Notes under the pieces: generated by a model
Database searches by the model: none
What the model was told of the DNA's origin: nothing
The model's input: only the letters and a program-made list of their open reading frames with translations
Program-made: the position numbers and the translations under genes
In this document: positions 8,685 to 16,518 of the stretch, one piece after another
Layout of the letters: each line of letters opens with the position of its first letter
How positions within the stretch are numbered: position 1 is the first letter of the stretch
Assembly (NCBI GenBank): GCA_003222675.1
Contig: QHWT01000049.1
Location: 1-64,000, forward strand
Origin: Acidobacteriota bacterium
GTDB lineage: Bacteria; Acidobacteriota; Vicinamibacteria; Vicinamibacterales; 2-12-FULL-66-21
Reading direction: 5' to 3'
DNA: 64,000 nt

Positions 8685-10964
8685 ATGTTCGTCTTCGGTC
8701 GACGTGTCGTTCCGATCGTTCTTCTGTCCGCTGCCACGCTGTTCTCCACTCCCGGCACTGCGCGCTCGCAGGTATCCGATGCGCCGATGCGGTTCCGTGC
8801 CGTGGATCTGGGGCTCCCGGAAAACGACGGCATAGGGGTGATGGCTCTGAACCGTCGTGGCCAGATTGCGGCATACACGTACTCCGCCGGGAGCGGCACG
8901 TACAGTTGCTGGCTGTACGACAACGGAGTGTTGACGAACCTCGGGTCCCTTGGCGGCCAGGTGTGCGTGCCCATGGCGATGAACGACTCCGGACAAGTCG
9001 TCGGCCACGCGACGACGCCTGAGGGCTACGACCATCCGTTTATCTATTCGAACGGTCGGATGACGGACATCGGAGTGCTGAGCGGCGCAAGCAGCTTCGA
9101 TGACACTGGCTTTGCGTGGGCCATCAATTCGTCCGGCGCGGTCGTCGGACAATCATCGGCTGCAGGCGGAACGCACGCCTTCGTCTACCAAGACGGCGCT
9201 CTCCGCGACATCGATCCGGCGGCGCTGGTCAGCGTCGGGCTGGGAATCAATGATGCGGGGCAGGTGACGGGATGGAGGATCCTGCCGGGTGGCAGCCAGA
9301 CAGCGTACCGATACCAGGACGGAATCTTCGAAGACATCATTGCTGCAGGAGCGCAAGCGACCTTTGGCCGTCTGATCAACGCAGCCGGAGACGTTGCCGG
9401 CGCGGTCAATACGGCGGCCCAACAGCACGCGTTTCTCTTCACAGAAGGTGCGCTGCGCGACGTGGGCACGTTGGGCGGTCCGAACAGCTTTCCCTATGCC
9501 ATCAACGATCGCACGCAGATCGCGGGTTCCGCGACCGTATCCGAGAGCACGTTCCACGCCATGGTTGCACGAGGTGGCGCGCTGTTCGATCTCGGGTCTC
9601 TGGCCGCTCCGCCCAACGACTTGAGCCAGGCGCGATCCATCAACAATTCAGGGCACGTTGTCGGCTGGACGGCAACACCGGACGGGACCGCGGGCTTTTT
9701 CAGCACCGGCACGGGGCTGCATGATTTGAGGGCGCTGCTCACGCCCGATTCACTCGTTGGCATCACGGATGCCTTGTGGATCAACGACGCGGGACAGATC
9801 GCGGCGATGGGCGTTGTGGATGGACGCCCGCACGCGTTTCTGCTTTCGCCGGCGTCCGTCCTGACCGAGCTCGCCGTTGCGCCGGCGGTGGTGCGCTACG
9901 GCACCCCTCCGCAACTCAGCGCAACGCTCACGTCGGGTTCCGCGCCGTTGGCGCAGAAGACGATTACGTTCGCGATCGATGGCGTGAGCGCAGGCAGTGC
10001 GACCACCGACGACAACGGCGTTGCGCAAATGATGGTGACGAGCCAGACGACGAGCCGGGGCGATCACATCGTCTCTGCCTCGTTCGCAGCCGACGCGCAG
10101 TATGCGTCGTCATCGAGCAGCGCCATTCTCACGGTTCTGAAGGCGCACGCACGCCTCGTCGTCACCGGCGGTGCGTTCACCTACGATGGTCAGCCGCACG
10201 GCGCCGTGGTCACTGCGACGGGCGTGCTCGGCGAGACGCTGACCGAGGGCCTGTTGATTTCGTACTTCGGCAACGCGAACCTCGTCGCTGCCGCTCCGGT
10301 CGGGGCGGGGACATACTCAGCGAACGTGCAATTCTCCGGCGACAACAACTACGAGCCGGACACGGCCAGCGCGGTGATCACCGTGTCGAGAGCGCAGCTG
10401 ACGGTCACGGCGAATGACGCAACCAGGCTCCTGGGCGCGCCGAATCCCGCGTTTGCGGCCTCGTACAGCGGATTCGTTCCGGGTGAGACGCCGGCGGTCC
10501 TCGGTGGTTCGGCCGCGTTCGCGACACCCGGCACGATGACGAGCCCCGTTGGCACATATCCGATCACGCCATCAGGACTCTCGTCGCCGAACTACGACAT
10601 CCGGTATGCGGATGGTACGCTGACGATTACCTATCAGGTCTGCGTGCGATTCGATCAAACAAAGGCCGCGCGGGCGGGCCGCACGATTCCCATCAAACTC
10701 GATCTGTGCACCGCGGCCGGCATCGGATCGTCGTCGCCATCCGTCGCATTGAAGACCAGGACACTTCTCCAGTTGTCCGGCGCCGCCACGACCGACGTGC
10801 AGGACGCGGGCGACGCGAATCCTGACAGCGACTTCCGCTATGTCGGTCCGGGCTACGTCTTCAATCTGCAGACGACCGGGCTCACGACCGGCACGTGGAA
10901 TCTCGTGTTCACCGTCACCGGCGATCCGCTCGAGCACGCGGTCGCCTTCCAGGTGGTGCGGTAG
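8685..10964 (+). CDS. Secreted HAF-repeat protein with Ig-like and MBG domains
   Basis: A 759-residue exported protein. The ATG at 8685 gives a clean signal peptide (MFVFGRRVVPIVLLSAATLFSTPG, cleavage near ARSQV). A GTG at 8661 in the same frame is possible but adds a poor N-terminus. Residues from about 30 to 390 are about eight HAF-type repeats of roughly 45 residues, each with a core like INDAGQVTG or INNSGHVVGW followed by HAFLF and a phrase such as LRDVGTLGG. These probably form a beta-propeller. Then come a bacterial Ig-like domain (about 400-490), two MBG-type domains (FTYDGQPHGAVV; LTVTANDATRLLGAPNPAF), and a C-terminal 90-residue module. There is no sorting signal or enzyme motif. 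The likely role is as a surface or matrix protein. Confidence 0.85.
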   Translation: MFVFGRRVVPIVLLSAATLFSTPGTARSQVSDAPMRFRAVDLGLPENDGIGVMALNRRGQIAAYTYSAGSGTYSCWLYDNGVLTNLGSLGGQVCVPMAMNDSGQVVGHATTPEGYDHPFIYSNGRMTDIGVLSGASSFDDTGFAWAINSSGAVVGQSSAAGGTHAFVYQDGALRDIDPAALVSVGLGINDAGQVTGWRILPGGSQTAYRYQDGIFEDIIAAGAQATFGRLINAAGDVAGAVNTAAQQHAFLFTEGALRDVGTLGGPNSFPYAINDRTQIAGSATVSESTFHAMVARGGALFDLGSLAAPPNDLSQARSINNSGHVVGWTATPDGTAGFFSTGTGLHDLRALLTPDSLVGITDALWINDAGQIAAMGVVDGRPHAFLLSPASVLTELAVAPAVVRYGTPPQLSATLTSGSAPLAQKTITFAIDGVSAGSATTDDNGVAQMMVTSQTTSRGDHIVSASFAADAQYASSSSSAILTVLKAHARLVVTGGAFTYDGQPHGAVVTATGVLGETLTEGLLISYFGNANLVAAAPVGAGTYSANVQFSGDNNYEPDTASAVITVSRAQLTVTANDATRLLGAPNPAFAASYSGFVPGETPAVLGGSAAFATPGTMTSPVGTYPITPSGLSSPNYDIRYADGTLTITYQVCVRFDQTKAARAGRTIPIKLDLCTAAGIGSSSPSVALKTRTLLQLSGAATTDVQDAGDANPDSDFRYVGPGYVFNLQTTGLTTGTWNLVFTVTGDPLEHAVAFQVVR

Positions 10965-10980
10965 CACCGCGCATTGTCGA

Positions 10981-11166
10981 GCGAAGAGTCGAAGGAGGGT
11001 CGAAGGGCGCGAAGGAACATCGCAAATTCTGCTGAAGGATCCCCGTAGTCTTGATGATCCTTCGACAAGTTAGTTGTGCTCCTTCGACCCTTCGATCCAC
11101 GGACCTCGGCCCTCGGCCCTCGGATCTCGGCCCTCGGCCCTCGGACGTCGGCCCTCGGCCCCTGGT
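10981..11166. repeat. Heptad island D (GTCGAAGG words inverted to CCTTCGAC; GGCCCTC heptads)
   Basis: GTCGAAGG/GCGAAGG words at 10981-11016 face their complement CTCCTTCGACCCTTCGA at 11080-11097. About nine GGNCCTC heptamers follow (11101-11163). The words match those of island C upstream of the same gene. Confidence 0.8.
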
Positions 11167-11257
11167 CCTTCAAATCCGTATCGCCCCCGCAACATTCTGC
11201 TTGACCCCTGCAACACTCATCCGTATCATCGTGGGACTCCCCCCCGAAACTTCATAA

Positions 11258-11896
11258 ATGCGCACAGCGTTCTGCCTGGCCGTCGTGTGTACGGCGCTTG
11301 TGGCGTCTGCCTGCTCCGATCCTGAACGGGAGCGCATCAAGCAAACGACGAAGCCGACCTACGACAAGACCACAGGCAAGCTCACCGAGCTCACCTACGA
11401 CCGCAACAAGAACGGCAGGATCGACACGTGGACCGACATGGACGGCACGAAGCCGCTCCGGTCGCGCATCGACCTCGATGAGGACGGCACGATCGATCGC
11501 TGGGAGTACTACGGCGGCAAAGGGGAGCTGCTGAAGGTCGGCTTCTCGCGCAAGAAGGACGGCAAGGCCGACGCGTGGGCCTACTCGGGCGCCGACGGCA
11601 AGGTGGAGCGGGTCGAGATGTCGTCCACCGGCGACGAGCACAAGATCGATCGATGGGAGCGCTACGACGCCAGCGGCCTGGCCAGCGCCGAGGAAGACAC
11701 GAACGCCGACGGCCGCATCGACAAGTGGGAAACCTACGCGGCCGGCGCGATGAAGACGGCCGCGTTCGACGAGGACGGCGACGGCACGCCCGATCGCCGC
11801 CTCACCTACGACAACGGCCAGCTCACGCTCATCGAGACGGAGCCCGATAACGCCGGCGCCTACGCTCACAAGGTCACGGTAGCGAACGGTACGTAG
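11258..11896 (+). CDS. Lipoprotein with Asp/Asn-rich (EF-hand-like) repeats
   Basis: A 212-residue protein with a type II signal peptide ending in the lipobox LVASAC, so it is lipid-anchored. The mature part carries about five repeats of the form D-x-N/D-x-D/N-G-x-I/A-D-x-W (DRNKNGRIDTW, DLDEDGTIDRW, SRKKDGKADAW, DTNADGRIDKW, DEDGDGTPDRR). They resemble calcium-binding EF-hand or thrombospondin-type-3 loops, so Ca2+ binding is plausible. No enzyme motif is visible. The stop codon TAG (11894-11896) is the TAG of a GTAG-headed REP palindrome. It has no close operon partner. The next gene begins 67 bp downstream. Confidence 0.75.
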   Translation: MRTAFCLAVVCTALVASACSDPERERIKQTTKPTYDKTTGKLTELTYDRNKNGRIDTWTDMDGTKPLRSRIDLDEDGTIDRWEYYGGKGELLKVGFSRKKDGKADAWAYSGADGKVERVEMSSTGDEHKIDRWERYDASGLASAEEDTNADGRIDKWETYAAGAMKTAAFDEDGDGTPDRRLTYDNGQLTLIETEPDNAGAYAHKVTVANGT

Positions 11897-11916
11897 GCAG
11901 GGTCTTTAGACCCGGC
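11893..11916 (+). repeat. REP-like palindrome 1 (GTAG head)
   Basis: GTAG is followed by arms GGGTCT and AGACCC around a TT centre. A second half-copy (AAAGACCCGGCGAC) follows at about 11924-11937. The head overlaps the lipoprotein stop codon. Confidence 0.75.
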
Positions 11917-11963
11917 GACTGACCAAAGACCCGGCGACTCACCAACACACAATCAAATCCGCG

Positions 11964-13244
11964 ATGATTCTCCTCCTCGCGCCCGATACGCCGGATCGCA
12001 AAGAGCTCGCCGCGTTCCTCACCGAACGCGATCAGCTCTTCACGGCGATGGACCCATACACGGTCGATCCGTCGAGGGTGGCGAAGAGCGGCGTGGCGGC
12101 AATCCTGCTCGATCTCGGCTCGAGCGACGCGATCAAGTTCCTCAAGAAATACGCAGGCCACGAGAACCGCGTCCCGATCGTCTGCATCGCGGATCGCCGG
12201 CGTGCCGCGGCATCGGCCGAGGCGCTGCGCCTTGGCGCGATCGATATCGTCGCGCGCCCGTTCCGCGGCGACGACGTGATCGCGGCGATTGCCAACGCAC
12301 GCGAGTTCGGCGCGATCGCCGGGCAGGCGTCCGACGCGCCCGAGGGACCGGTCGAAGTGACGCTGGACGGCATGTTCGGCGCCTCTCCCATCATGCGCGA
12401 CGTGCTCGCCATCGTCCGGCGCGTGGCGCCGAGCCGCTGCACGGTGCTGATCGTGGCCGAGCGGGGGAGCGGCCGCGAGATGGTCGCGCGCACGATCCAC
12501 GCGCAGGGGCCGCGGCAGCAGCATCCCTTCATCAGAATCGCCTGTGACGATGGGACGAGCGAGGCGGAGCTGGGCCCGCTGTTGAACGGATCGCCGCGTC
12601 CGGGCGCGACGGTGTATCTCGACAACGTCGGCGACCTGCCGATGGACCTGCAGGTCCGCCTGGAGGATTACCTCGCGGCGGACGCACGGAGGGGGACCGA
12701 CGAGATGCGGTTCGTGGCCGGCGCGCAGCCGCGGTTCTTCGAGCGGGTCGACCGGGGAACCGTCAGACGCAGGCTCGCCGACGCGCTGTCGGTCGTCCGC
12801 ATCGATCTGCCGCCTCTCAGGCAGCGGGCGCAGGACGTGCCGCTGCTCGCGATGCACTTTCTGAAGGAGGCGTGCCGGCGCAACAACGCGCCGCTGAAGA
12901 CGTTCTCGAGGAGCGCGCTGATGCTGCTCGGCGCGCTGCCGTGGCCGGGGAACGCATCGGAGCTGCGGTCGCTCTGCGAGCGCGTCGCGGTGCTCGTGCC
13001 GCGCGGGGTCGTGCTCCTCGAAGACGTGCTCGCGCACGTGCGGTTCGACGGTGTCGAAGCGCTCGGCGGCCCCAAGGAAACGCTGCGCGATGCCAGGGAT
13101 CGCTTCGAGCGCGATTACGTGTCGGCGGTCCTGCAGCAGCACCGCGGCCGGATGGGCGCCGCGGCGCGCCAGCTCGGGATCGAGCGGACGAATCTCTATC
13201 GAAAGATCAGGCAGCTGAATATTCGCTGGGCGGGGACAGATTAG
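11964..13244 (+). CDS. NtrC-family AAA+ regulator, degenerate (no GAFTGA loop)
   Basis: A 426-residue protein. Residues 1-110 are a receiver-like fold (MILLLAPDTPDRKELAAFL, AAILLDLGSSDAIKFLKK, DIVARPFRGDDVI). The usual phospho-acceptor Asp region is changed to ILLDLGSSD. Residues about 130-360 form the AAA+ domain. The P-loop reads AERGSGRE, with Arg for the nucleotide-binding Lys. The region that normally holds GAFTGA, the sigma-54 contact loop, is replaced by LLNGSPRPGATVYLDNVG. The C-terminal Fis-type HTH is intact (AARQLGIERTNLYRKIRQLNI). DNA binding is therefore likely, but classical sigma-54 activation is not. It probably acts as a repressor, or as an activator working by another route. 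Confidence 0.82.
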   Translation: MILLLAPDTPDRKELAAFLTERDQLFTAMDPYTVDPSRVAKSGVAAILLDLGSSDAIKFLKKYAGHENRVPIVCIADRRRAAASAEALRLGAIDIVARPFRGDDVIAAIANAREFGAIAGQASDAPEGPVEVTLDGMFGASPIMRDVLAIVRRVAPSRCTVLIVAERGSGREMVARTIHAQGPRQQHPFIRIACDDGTSEAELGPLLNGSPRPGATVYLDNVGDLPMDLQVRLEDYLAADARRGTDEMRFVAGAQPRFFERVDRGTVRRRLADALSVVRIDLPPLRQRAQDVPLLAMHFLKEACRRNNAPLKTFSRSALMLLGALPWPGNASELRSLCERVAVLVPRGVVLLEDVLAHVRFDGVEALGGPKETLRDARDRFERDYVSAVLQQHRGRMGAAARQLGIERTNLYRKIRQLNIRWAGTD

Positions 13245-13482
13245 AGCAGAGAACAGGCTCTCACGGTTCCAAGCGTGAGGATCTGTATTCTCCCCGACGC
13301 GTGATGTTGCGTAAGTGATACGGATTCGGCCCGGAAGTCTGCGTCGTAGGAGAGAGTACCATTGACGGCTGAGCCGGCGGTGCGAGATAACTACAGGGTC
13401 AATTTCCCGTACTTTCTTCGGCTGTGGCCGAGTCAATCCACTCGGCGGTCGGCGGGCTTTGCGGTCTGCAGGAGATGTGTTC

Positions 13483-14001
13483 ATGCGTAGGGTTCTCGCG
13501 TTCGGGCTCGTGATGGCGGTGGCGTTTGTGGGAATGCCCGTCGGTGCGTATGCCGCGGCCAAGGCGCCGGCGGCGCGCCAGGGACAGGGAACAGGTTCTG
13601 TGAACGGCGTGGCGCACGGCGCGGACAGGACCCCGCTGCGCAATTACACGGTGCGCCTGCGCAGCACGGCGGACGGGCACATTGCGGGCACCACGACGAG
13701 CTCCGGTGCGGGCGATTTTTCATTCGCCGGTCTTCAGCCTGGCAACTACATCGTTGAAGTGGTCGACGCGGCCGGCAAGGTCGTGGGCCTCAGTCCGACG
13801 ATAGGGGTGGCGGCTGGCGCCACGGTCAGCGTGACGGTGACCGCGGCGGCCGCGGGCGCGATCACGGCGGCAGCGGCGAGCGGCGGATTCAGCATGTTCG
13901 GCCTCGGCACGCTGGGCAGCGTCGCGGTGATCACGGCCGCGGGCGTTGCGGGCGTGACGGCAATAGTGGCGACCCGCCACGACGCGAGCCCTTCCCGGTA
14001 G
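13483..14001 (+). CDS. Secreted Cna-B/carboxypeptidase-regulatory-like protein
   Basis: A 172-residue protein with a signal peptide (residues 1-25, cleavage near AYAAAKA). It has one prealbumin/Cna-B-like beta-sandwich (about 40-110: NGVAHGADRTPLRNYTVRLRS, then SSGAGDFSFAGLQPGNYIVEV, VVGLSPTIGVAAGATVSVTV), and a hydrophobic C-terminal segment (about 140-165) that could anchor it. The motif GxFxFxxLxPGxYxVEV is the typical core of this fold. The ATG at 13483 has GGAG about 8 bases upstream. A strong hairpin downstream (14080-14105) probably terminates its transcript. Confidence 0.72.
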   Translation: MRRVLAFGLVMAVAFVGMPVGAYAAAKAPAARQGQGTGSVNGVAHGADRTPLRNYTVRLRSTADGHIAGTTTSSGAGDFSFAGLQPGNYIVEVVDAAGKVVGLSPTIGVAAGATVSVTVTAAAAGAITAAAASGGFSMFGLGTLGSVAVITAAGVAGVTAIVATRHDASPSR

Positions 14002-14034
14002 GCCGGGTCGTACGTTTGATTGTAGGCCTTCGTT

Positions 14035-14058
14035 GTAGGCCGCCTCTTTAGAGGCGGC
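14035..14058 (+). repeat. REP-like palindrome 2 (GTAG head, GCCGCCTC stem)
   Basis: GTAG is followed by GCCGCCTC-TTTA-GAGGCGGC. Two partial copies (GTAGGCCGGGTC at about 13998 and GTAGGCC at about 14022) precede it in the same orientation. Confidence 0.75.
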
Positions 14059-14079
14059 GACACGGCGGACATTTCGCGA

Positions 14080-14105
14080 GGGCCGACCAGCGGGGTCGGC
14101 CCTTT
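14080..14105 (+). terminator. Hairpin terminator candidate
   Basis: GGGCCGACC pairs perfectly with GGTCGGCCC across a 5-base loop, followed by TTT. The stem is strong, but the T-tract is short. Confidence 0.55.
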
Positions 14106-14311
14106 GCGTAAGCGGATACGGTCGAGCTCCCCCCAGACCGAATAAGAAGGTCGAATCGCAGATTCGACTCTGGACACCTCAGTACACGAAATCCCGACAG
14201 CGATCGCCTGGCGTATCGCGGGTCACACCTTGCCGGCGGAGCCCTGGTTCCGCCCTGTGCGGCGTGTGTCGTTCGTCGTGTGCCCCCGGGGCTTACCCCT
14301 TCGCGCCGATC

Positions 14312-14430
14312 CGTGTGATCCGTGTGATCCGTGCGGTCCGTGTGATCCGTGGTGTAAGTCAGAGGGCGGTAGCGCATCTGGACGGAAGACAGAAGTCAGA
14401 AGACAGAAGTCAGAAGTCAGAAGACGGAAA
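14312..14430. repeat. Short tandem repeats (TGATCCGTG 9-mers, then CAGAAGT/CAGAAGA 7-mers)
   Basis: Four 9-bp units (14312-14352) are followed by about six 7-bp units (14388-14426) that run up to three bases before the start codon of the next gene. They occupy the place where a promoter and ribosome binding site should be. Confidence 0.8.
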
Positions 14431-14432
14431 TC

Positions 14433-15662
14433 ATGCGAACCAAAGTCGTCGCCCTGCTCTTCGTGCTCACTCCTCTCTGCGCGGCCGCTCAGACGCCCAC
14501 CAACGACGCGGCGAACGTCGACGAGGTTCGGAAGGATTACCGCGTGCACGCCGGTCCCTTCTACGTCAACCCGGCGATCCTGCTCAAGGAAGCGGGCGTC
14601 GATACGAACGTGTTCAACCAGTCGGGGGAGCAGAAGTCCGACTTCACCGTCACGGTGACGCCGCAGGCGGACGTGGCCGTCCCCTTCGCGCGCCGCGCGC
14701 TGCTGAAGACGACGGTCGGCACCGACCTGGTCTACTACGCGAAGTACGACACCGAGCGATCGATCAACCCGCAGGTCCGCGTGCGCGCCGAAGCCTACGC
14801 GCACCGCCTCACGCTGTTTGCCGAGGACGCGTATCTGAACACGCGTCAGCGGCCGAACTTCGAGATCGACGTGCGATCGCGCCATCTCGAGAACGACGCC
14901 GAGGCCGGCGGCGAGCTGCGGCTGACGCCGAAGTTCTCCATCGAGCTCGCGGGCAAGCGCGCCATCGCGAAGTACGACGCGGACGCCGTGTTCGCGGGCA
15001 CGAGCCTGCAGGAAACGCTGAACCGCAGGACGGACGGCCTCGTCGGCACGATCCGCCACCGACTGTCGCCGCTGACCACGATCGCGGTGAAATTCGATCG
15101 GCTCACGGATACGTTCACGTACTCGCCGCTGCGCGACTCGCGCAGCTTCCGCGTGATGCCGGGGGTGGAGTTCAAGCCGCACGCGCTTGTCAGCGGCATT
15201 GCGCGCGTCGGCTATCGCCGCTTCGCGCCCGACAACCCCGGCGTGCTTCCCGAATTCAGCGGCCTCGTTGCGGACCTCGGCCTGTCCTACACGCTGCTGG
15301 GATCGACGACGTTCGGTGTGAGCTATCACCGCGATCTGACCTACTCGTACGAGACCGCGAATCCCTTCTTCGTCGACAACAGCATCGGCGCCTCGATCCG
15401 CCGCGCGCTCGGCGGACGCTTCGACACGATCGTTTCCGCCGATCGCCACACCTACGACTACGCGCGGCTGCTCACGTTGCCCGCGACGCTCGCCGAGCGC
15501 ACCGACACGACGTGGGTGTACGGCGCGAATGTCGGCTATCGCATCCGCCGCGACGCGCGCATCGGCTTCGGCGCGACCTACTACCAGCGCGACTCGACGA
15601 CCGTGCGCTTCGTGCAGTACGACGGCCTCCGCTACGGCGCCACTGTCAATTACGGCTTCTAA
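14433..15662 (+). CDS. Outer-membrane beta-barrel protein of the polysaccharide cluster (EpsL/BBP2-like)
   Basis: A 409-residue protein with a signal peptide (MRTKVVALLFVLTPLCAAAQ). Its body of alternating hydrophobic/polar strands is typical of an outer-membrane porin and ends in Phe (ATVNYGF), the outer-membrane sorting signal. Around residue 40 it has AGPFYVNPAILLKEAGVDTNVFN. This segment is typical of the beta-barrels found next to Wza genes in Acidobacteriota and Proteobacteria exopolysaccharide operons. It is 4 bp upstream of the Wza-like gene and is therefore the first gene of the export operon. It probably helps the polymer cross the outer membrane. No catalytic function is visible. 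Confidence 0.8.
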   Translation: MRTKVVALLFVLTPLCAAAQTPTNDAANVDEVRKDYRVHAGPFYVNPAILLKEAGVDTNVFNQSGEQKSDFTVTVTPQADVAVPFARRALLKTTVGTDLVYYAKYDTERSINPQVRVRAEAYAHRLTLFAEDAYLNTRQRPNFEIDVRSRHLENDAEAGGELRLTPKFSIELAGKRAIAKYDADAVFAGTSLQETLNRRTDGLVGTIRHRLSPLTTIAVKFDRLTDTFTYSPLRDSRSFRVMPGVEFKPHALVSGIARVGYRRFAPDNPGVLPEFSGLVADLGLSYTLLGSTTFGVSYHRDLTYSYETANPFFVDNSIGASIRRALGGRFDTIVSADRHTYDYARLLTLPATLAERTDTTWVYGANVGYRIRRDARIGFGATYYQRDSTTVRFVQYDGLRYGATVNYGF

Positions 15663-15666
15663 CGTC

Positions 15667-16518
15667 ATGAATAGTTATGGCCTCCCGTTCGTAGGCCGGG
15701 TCTTCAGACCCGGCATCATTCTCGCCGCCTGTGCGTTGTTGGCGAGCAGCGCCGCCGCGCAATCGGCCGCCGATTACCTCATCGGCCCGCAGGACGTCCT
15801 CAGCATCCAGGTCTTCGATCAGACGGATCTCGGCGGCAAGTACACCGTCGAGACCGACGGCACGTTCAGCTTTCCGCTCATCGGCCGCGTGAAGGCCGCC
15901 GGCATGACGCTGCGCGGCTTCGAGACGGAGTTGAAAGGGAAGCTGGCCGACGGCTACTTCAAGAACCCGCAGGTGACCGTCGGCGTCGAGACCTATCGCA
16001 GCCAGCGCGTGTTCGTCATGGGCGAAGTGCGCGGGCCCGGGCCCGTGCCGCTGACGGGCGGCATGACCCTCATCGAAGCGCTCGCGCGCGCGGGCTCGAC
16101 GCTGCCGACGGCATCGGGAGAGGTGGCGATCGTCCGCGCGCCGCGGGGCGCGAAGGGGCCGGTGATGCCCAATGAAGAGAAGGACATCGACGTCGTCCGC
16201 GCCAGCATCAAGGACCTCGAGAGCGGCGCGATGTCGCAGAACGTGGAGCTCCACGATGGCGACACGATCTTCGTCCCGCGCGCCGAGAGCATCTACGTGT
16301 TCGGGCAGGTGAAGAACCCGGGCGCGTACGCGCTGGTGCAGCGCGATACGACCGTGCTGCAGGCGCTCTCGCTGGCGGGCGGCGTCACCGAGAACGGGGC
16401 GATGAACCGCGTCAAGGTGATCCGGATCGTCAACAGAGACAAGAAGGAACTCAAGGTCAAGCTGACGGACATGGTCCGTCCGGGCGATACGGTCGTTGTT
16501 CCGGAGCGATTCTTCTAA
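15667..16518 (+). CDS. Wza-like polysaccharide export protein
   Basis: A 283-residue exported protein. After the signal peptide (cleavage near SSAAAQ) come the Poly_export domain (YLIGPQDVLSIQVFDQTDLGGKYTVETDGTFSFPLIGRV, residues about 35-115) and two SLBB domains (VFVMGEVRGPGPVPLTGGMTLIEALARAGS; IYVFGQVKNPGAYALVQRDTTVLQALSLAGG). It forms the periplasmic/outer-membrane channel of the Wzx/Wzy-dependent pathway. There is no Cys lipobox, so this is a soluble or barrel-anchored form. An entire REP palindrome (15691-15714) encodes residues VGRVFRPG of the signal peptide. The stop TAA overlaps the next ATG (TAATG). Confidence 0.9.
   Translation: MNSYGLPFVGRVFRPGIILAACALLASSAAAQSAADYLIGPQDVLSIQVFDQTDLGGKYTVETDGTFSFPLIGRVKAAGMTLRGFETELKGKLADGYFKNPQVTVGVETYRSQRVFVMGEVRGPGPVPLTGGMTLIEALARAGSTLPTASGEVAIVRAPRGAKGPVMPNEEKDIDVVRASIKDLESGAMSQNVELHDGDTIFVPRAESIYVFGQVKNPGAYALVQRDTTVLQALSLAGGVTENGAMNRVKVIRIVNRDKKELKVKLTDMVRPGDTVVVPERFF
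15691..15714 (+). repeat. REP-like palindrome 3 inside the Wza signal-peptide codons
   Basis: GTAG plus perfect arms GCCGGGTC and GACCCGGC around TTCA, positioned 25 bases into the coding sequence and read in frame without a stop. Confidence 0.85.

Noticed and set aside
13300..13480. Sigma-54 promoter for the Cna-B-like gene downstream of the NtrC-like gene
   Set aside because: No GG-N10-GC pair with proper flanks was found, and the regulator lacks the sigma-54 contact loop.
14230..14380. Short proteins with DPCDPC or TDHTDR repeats
   Set aside because: They are translations of the 9-bp tandem repeat on either strand. No start signal or homology supports a gene.
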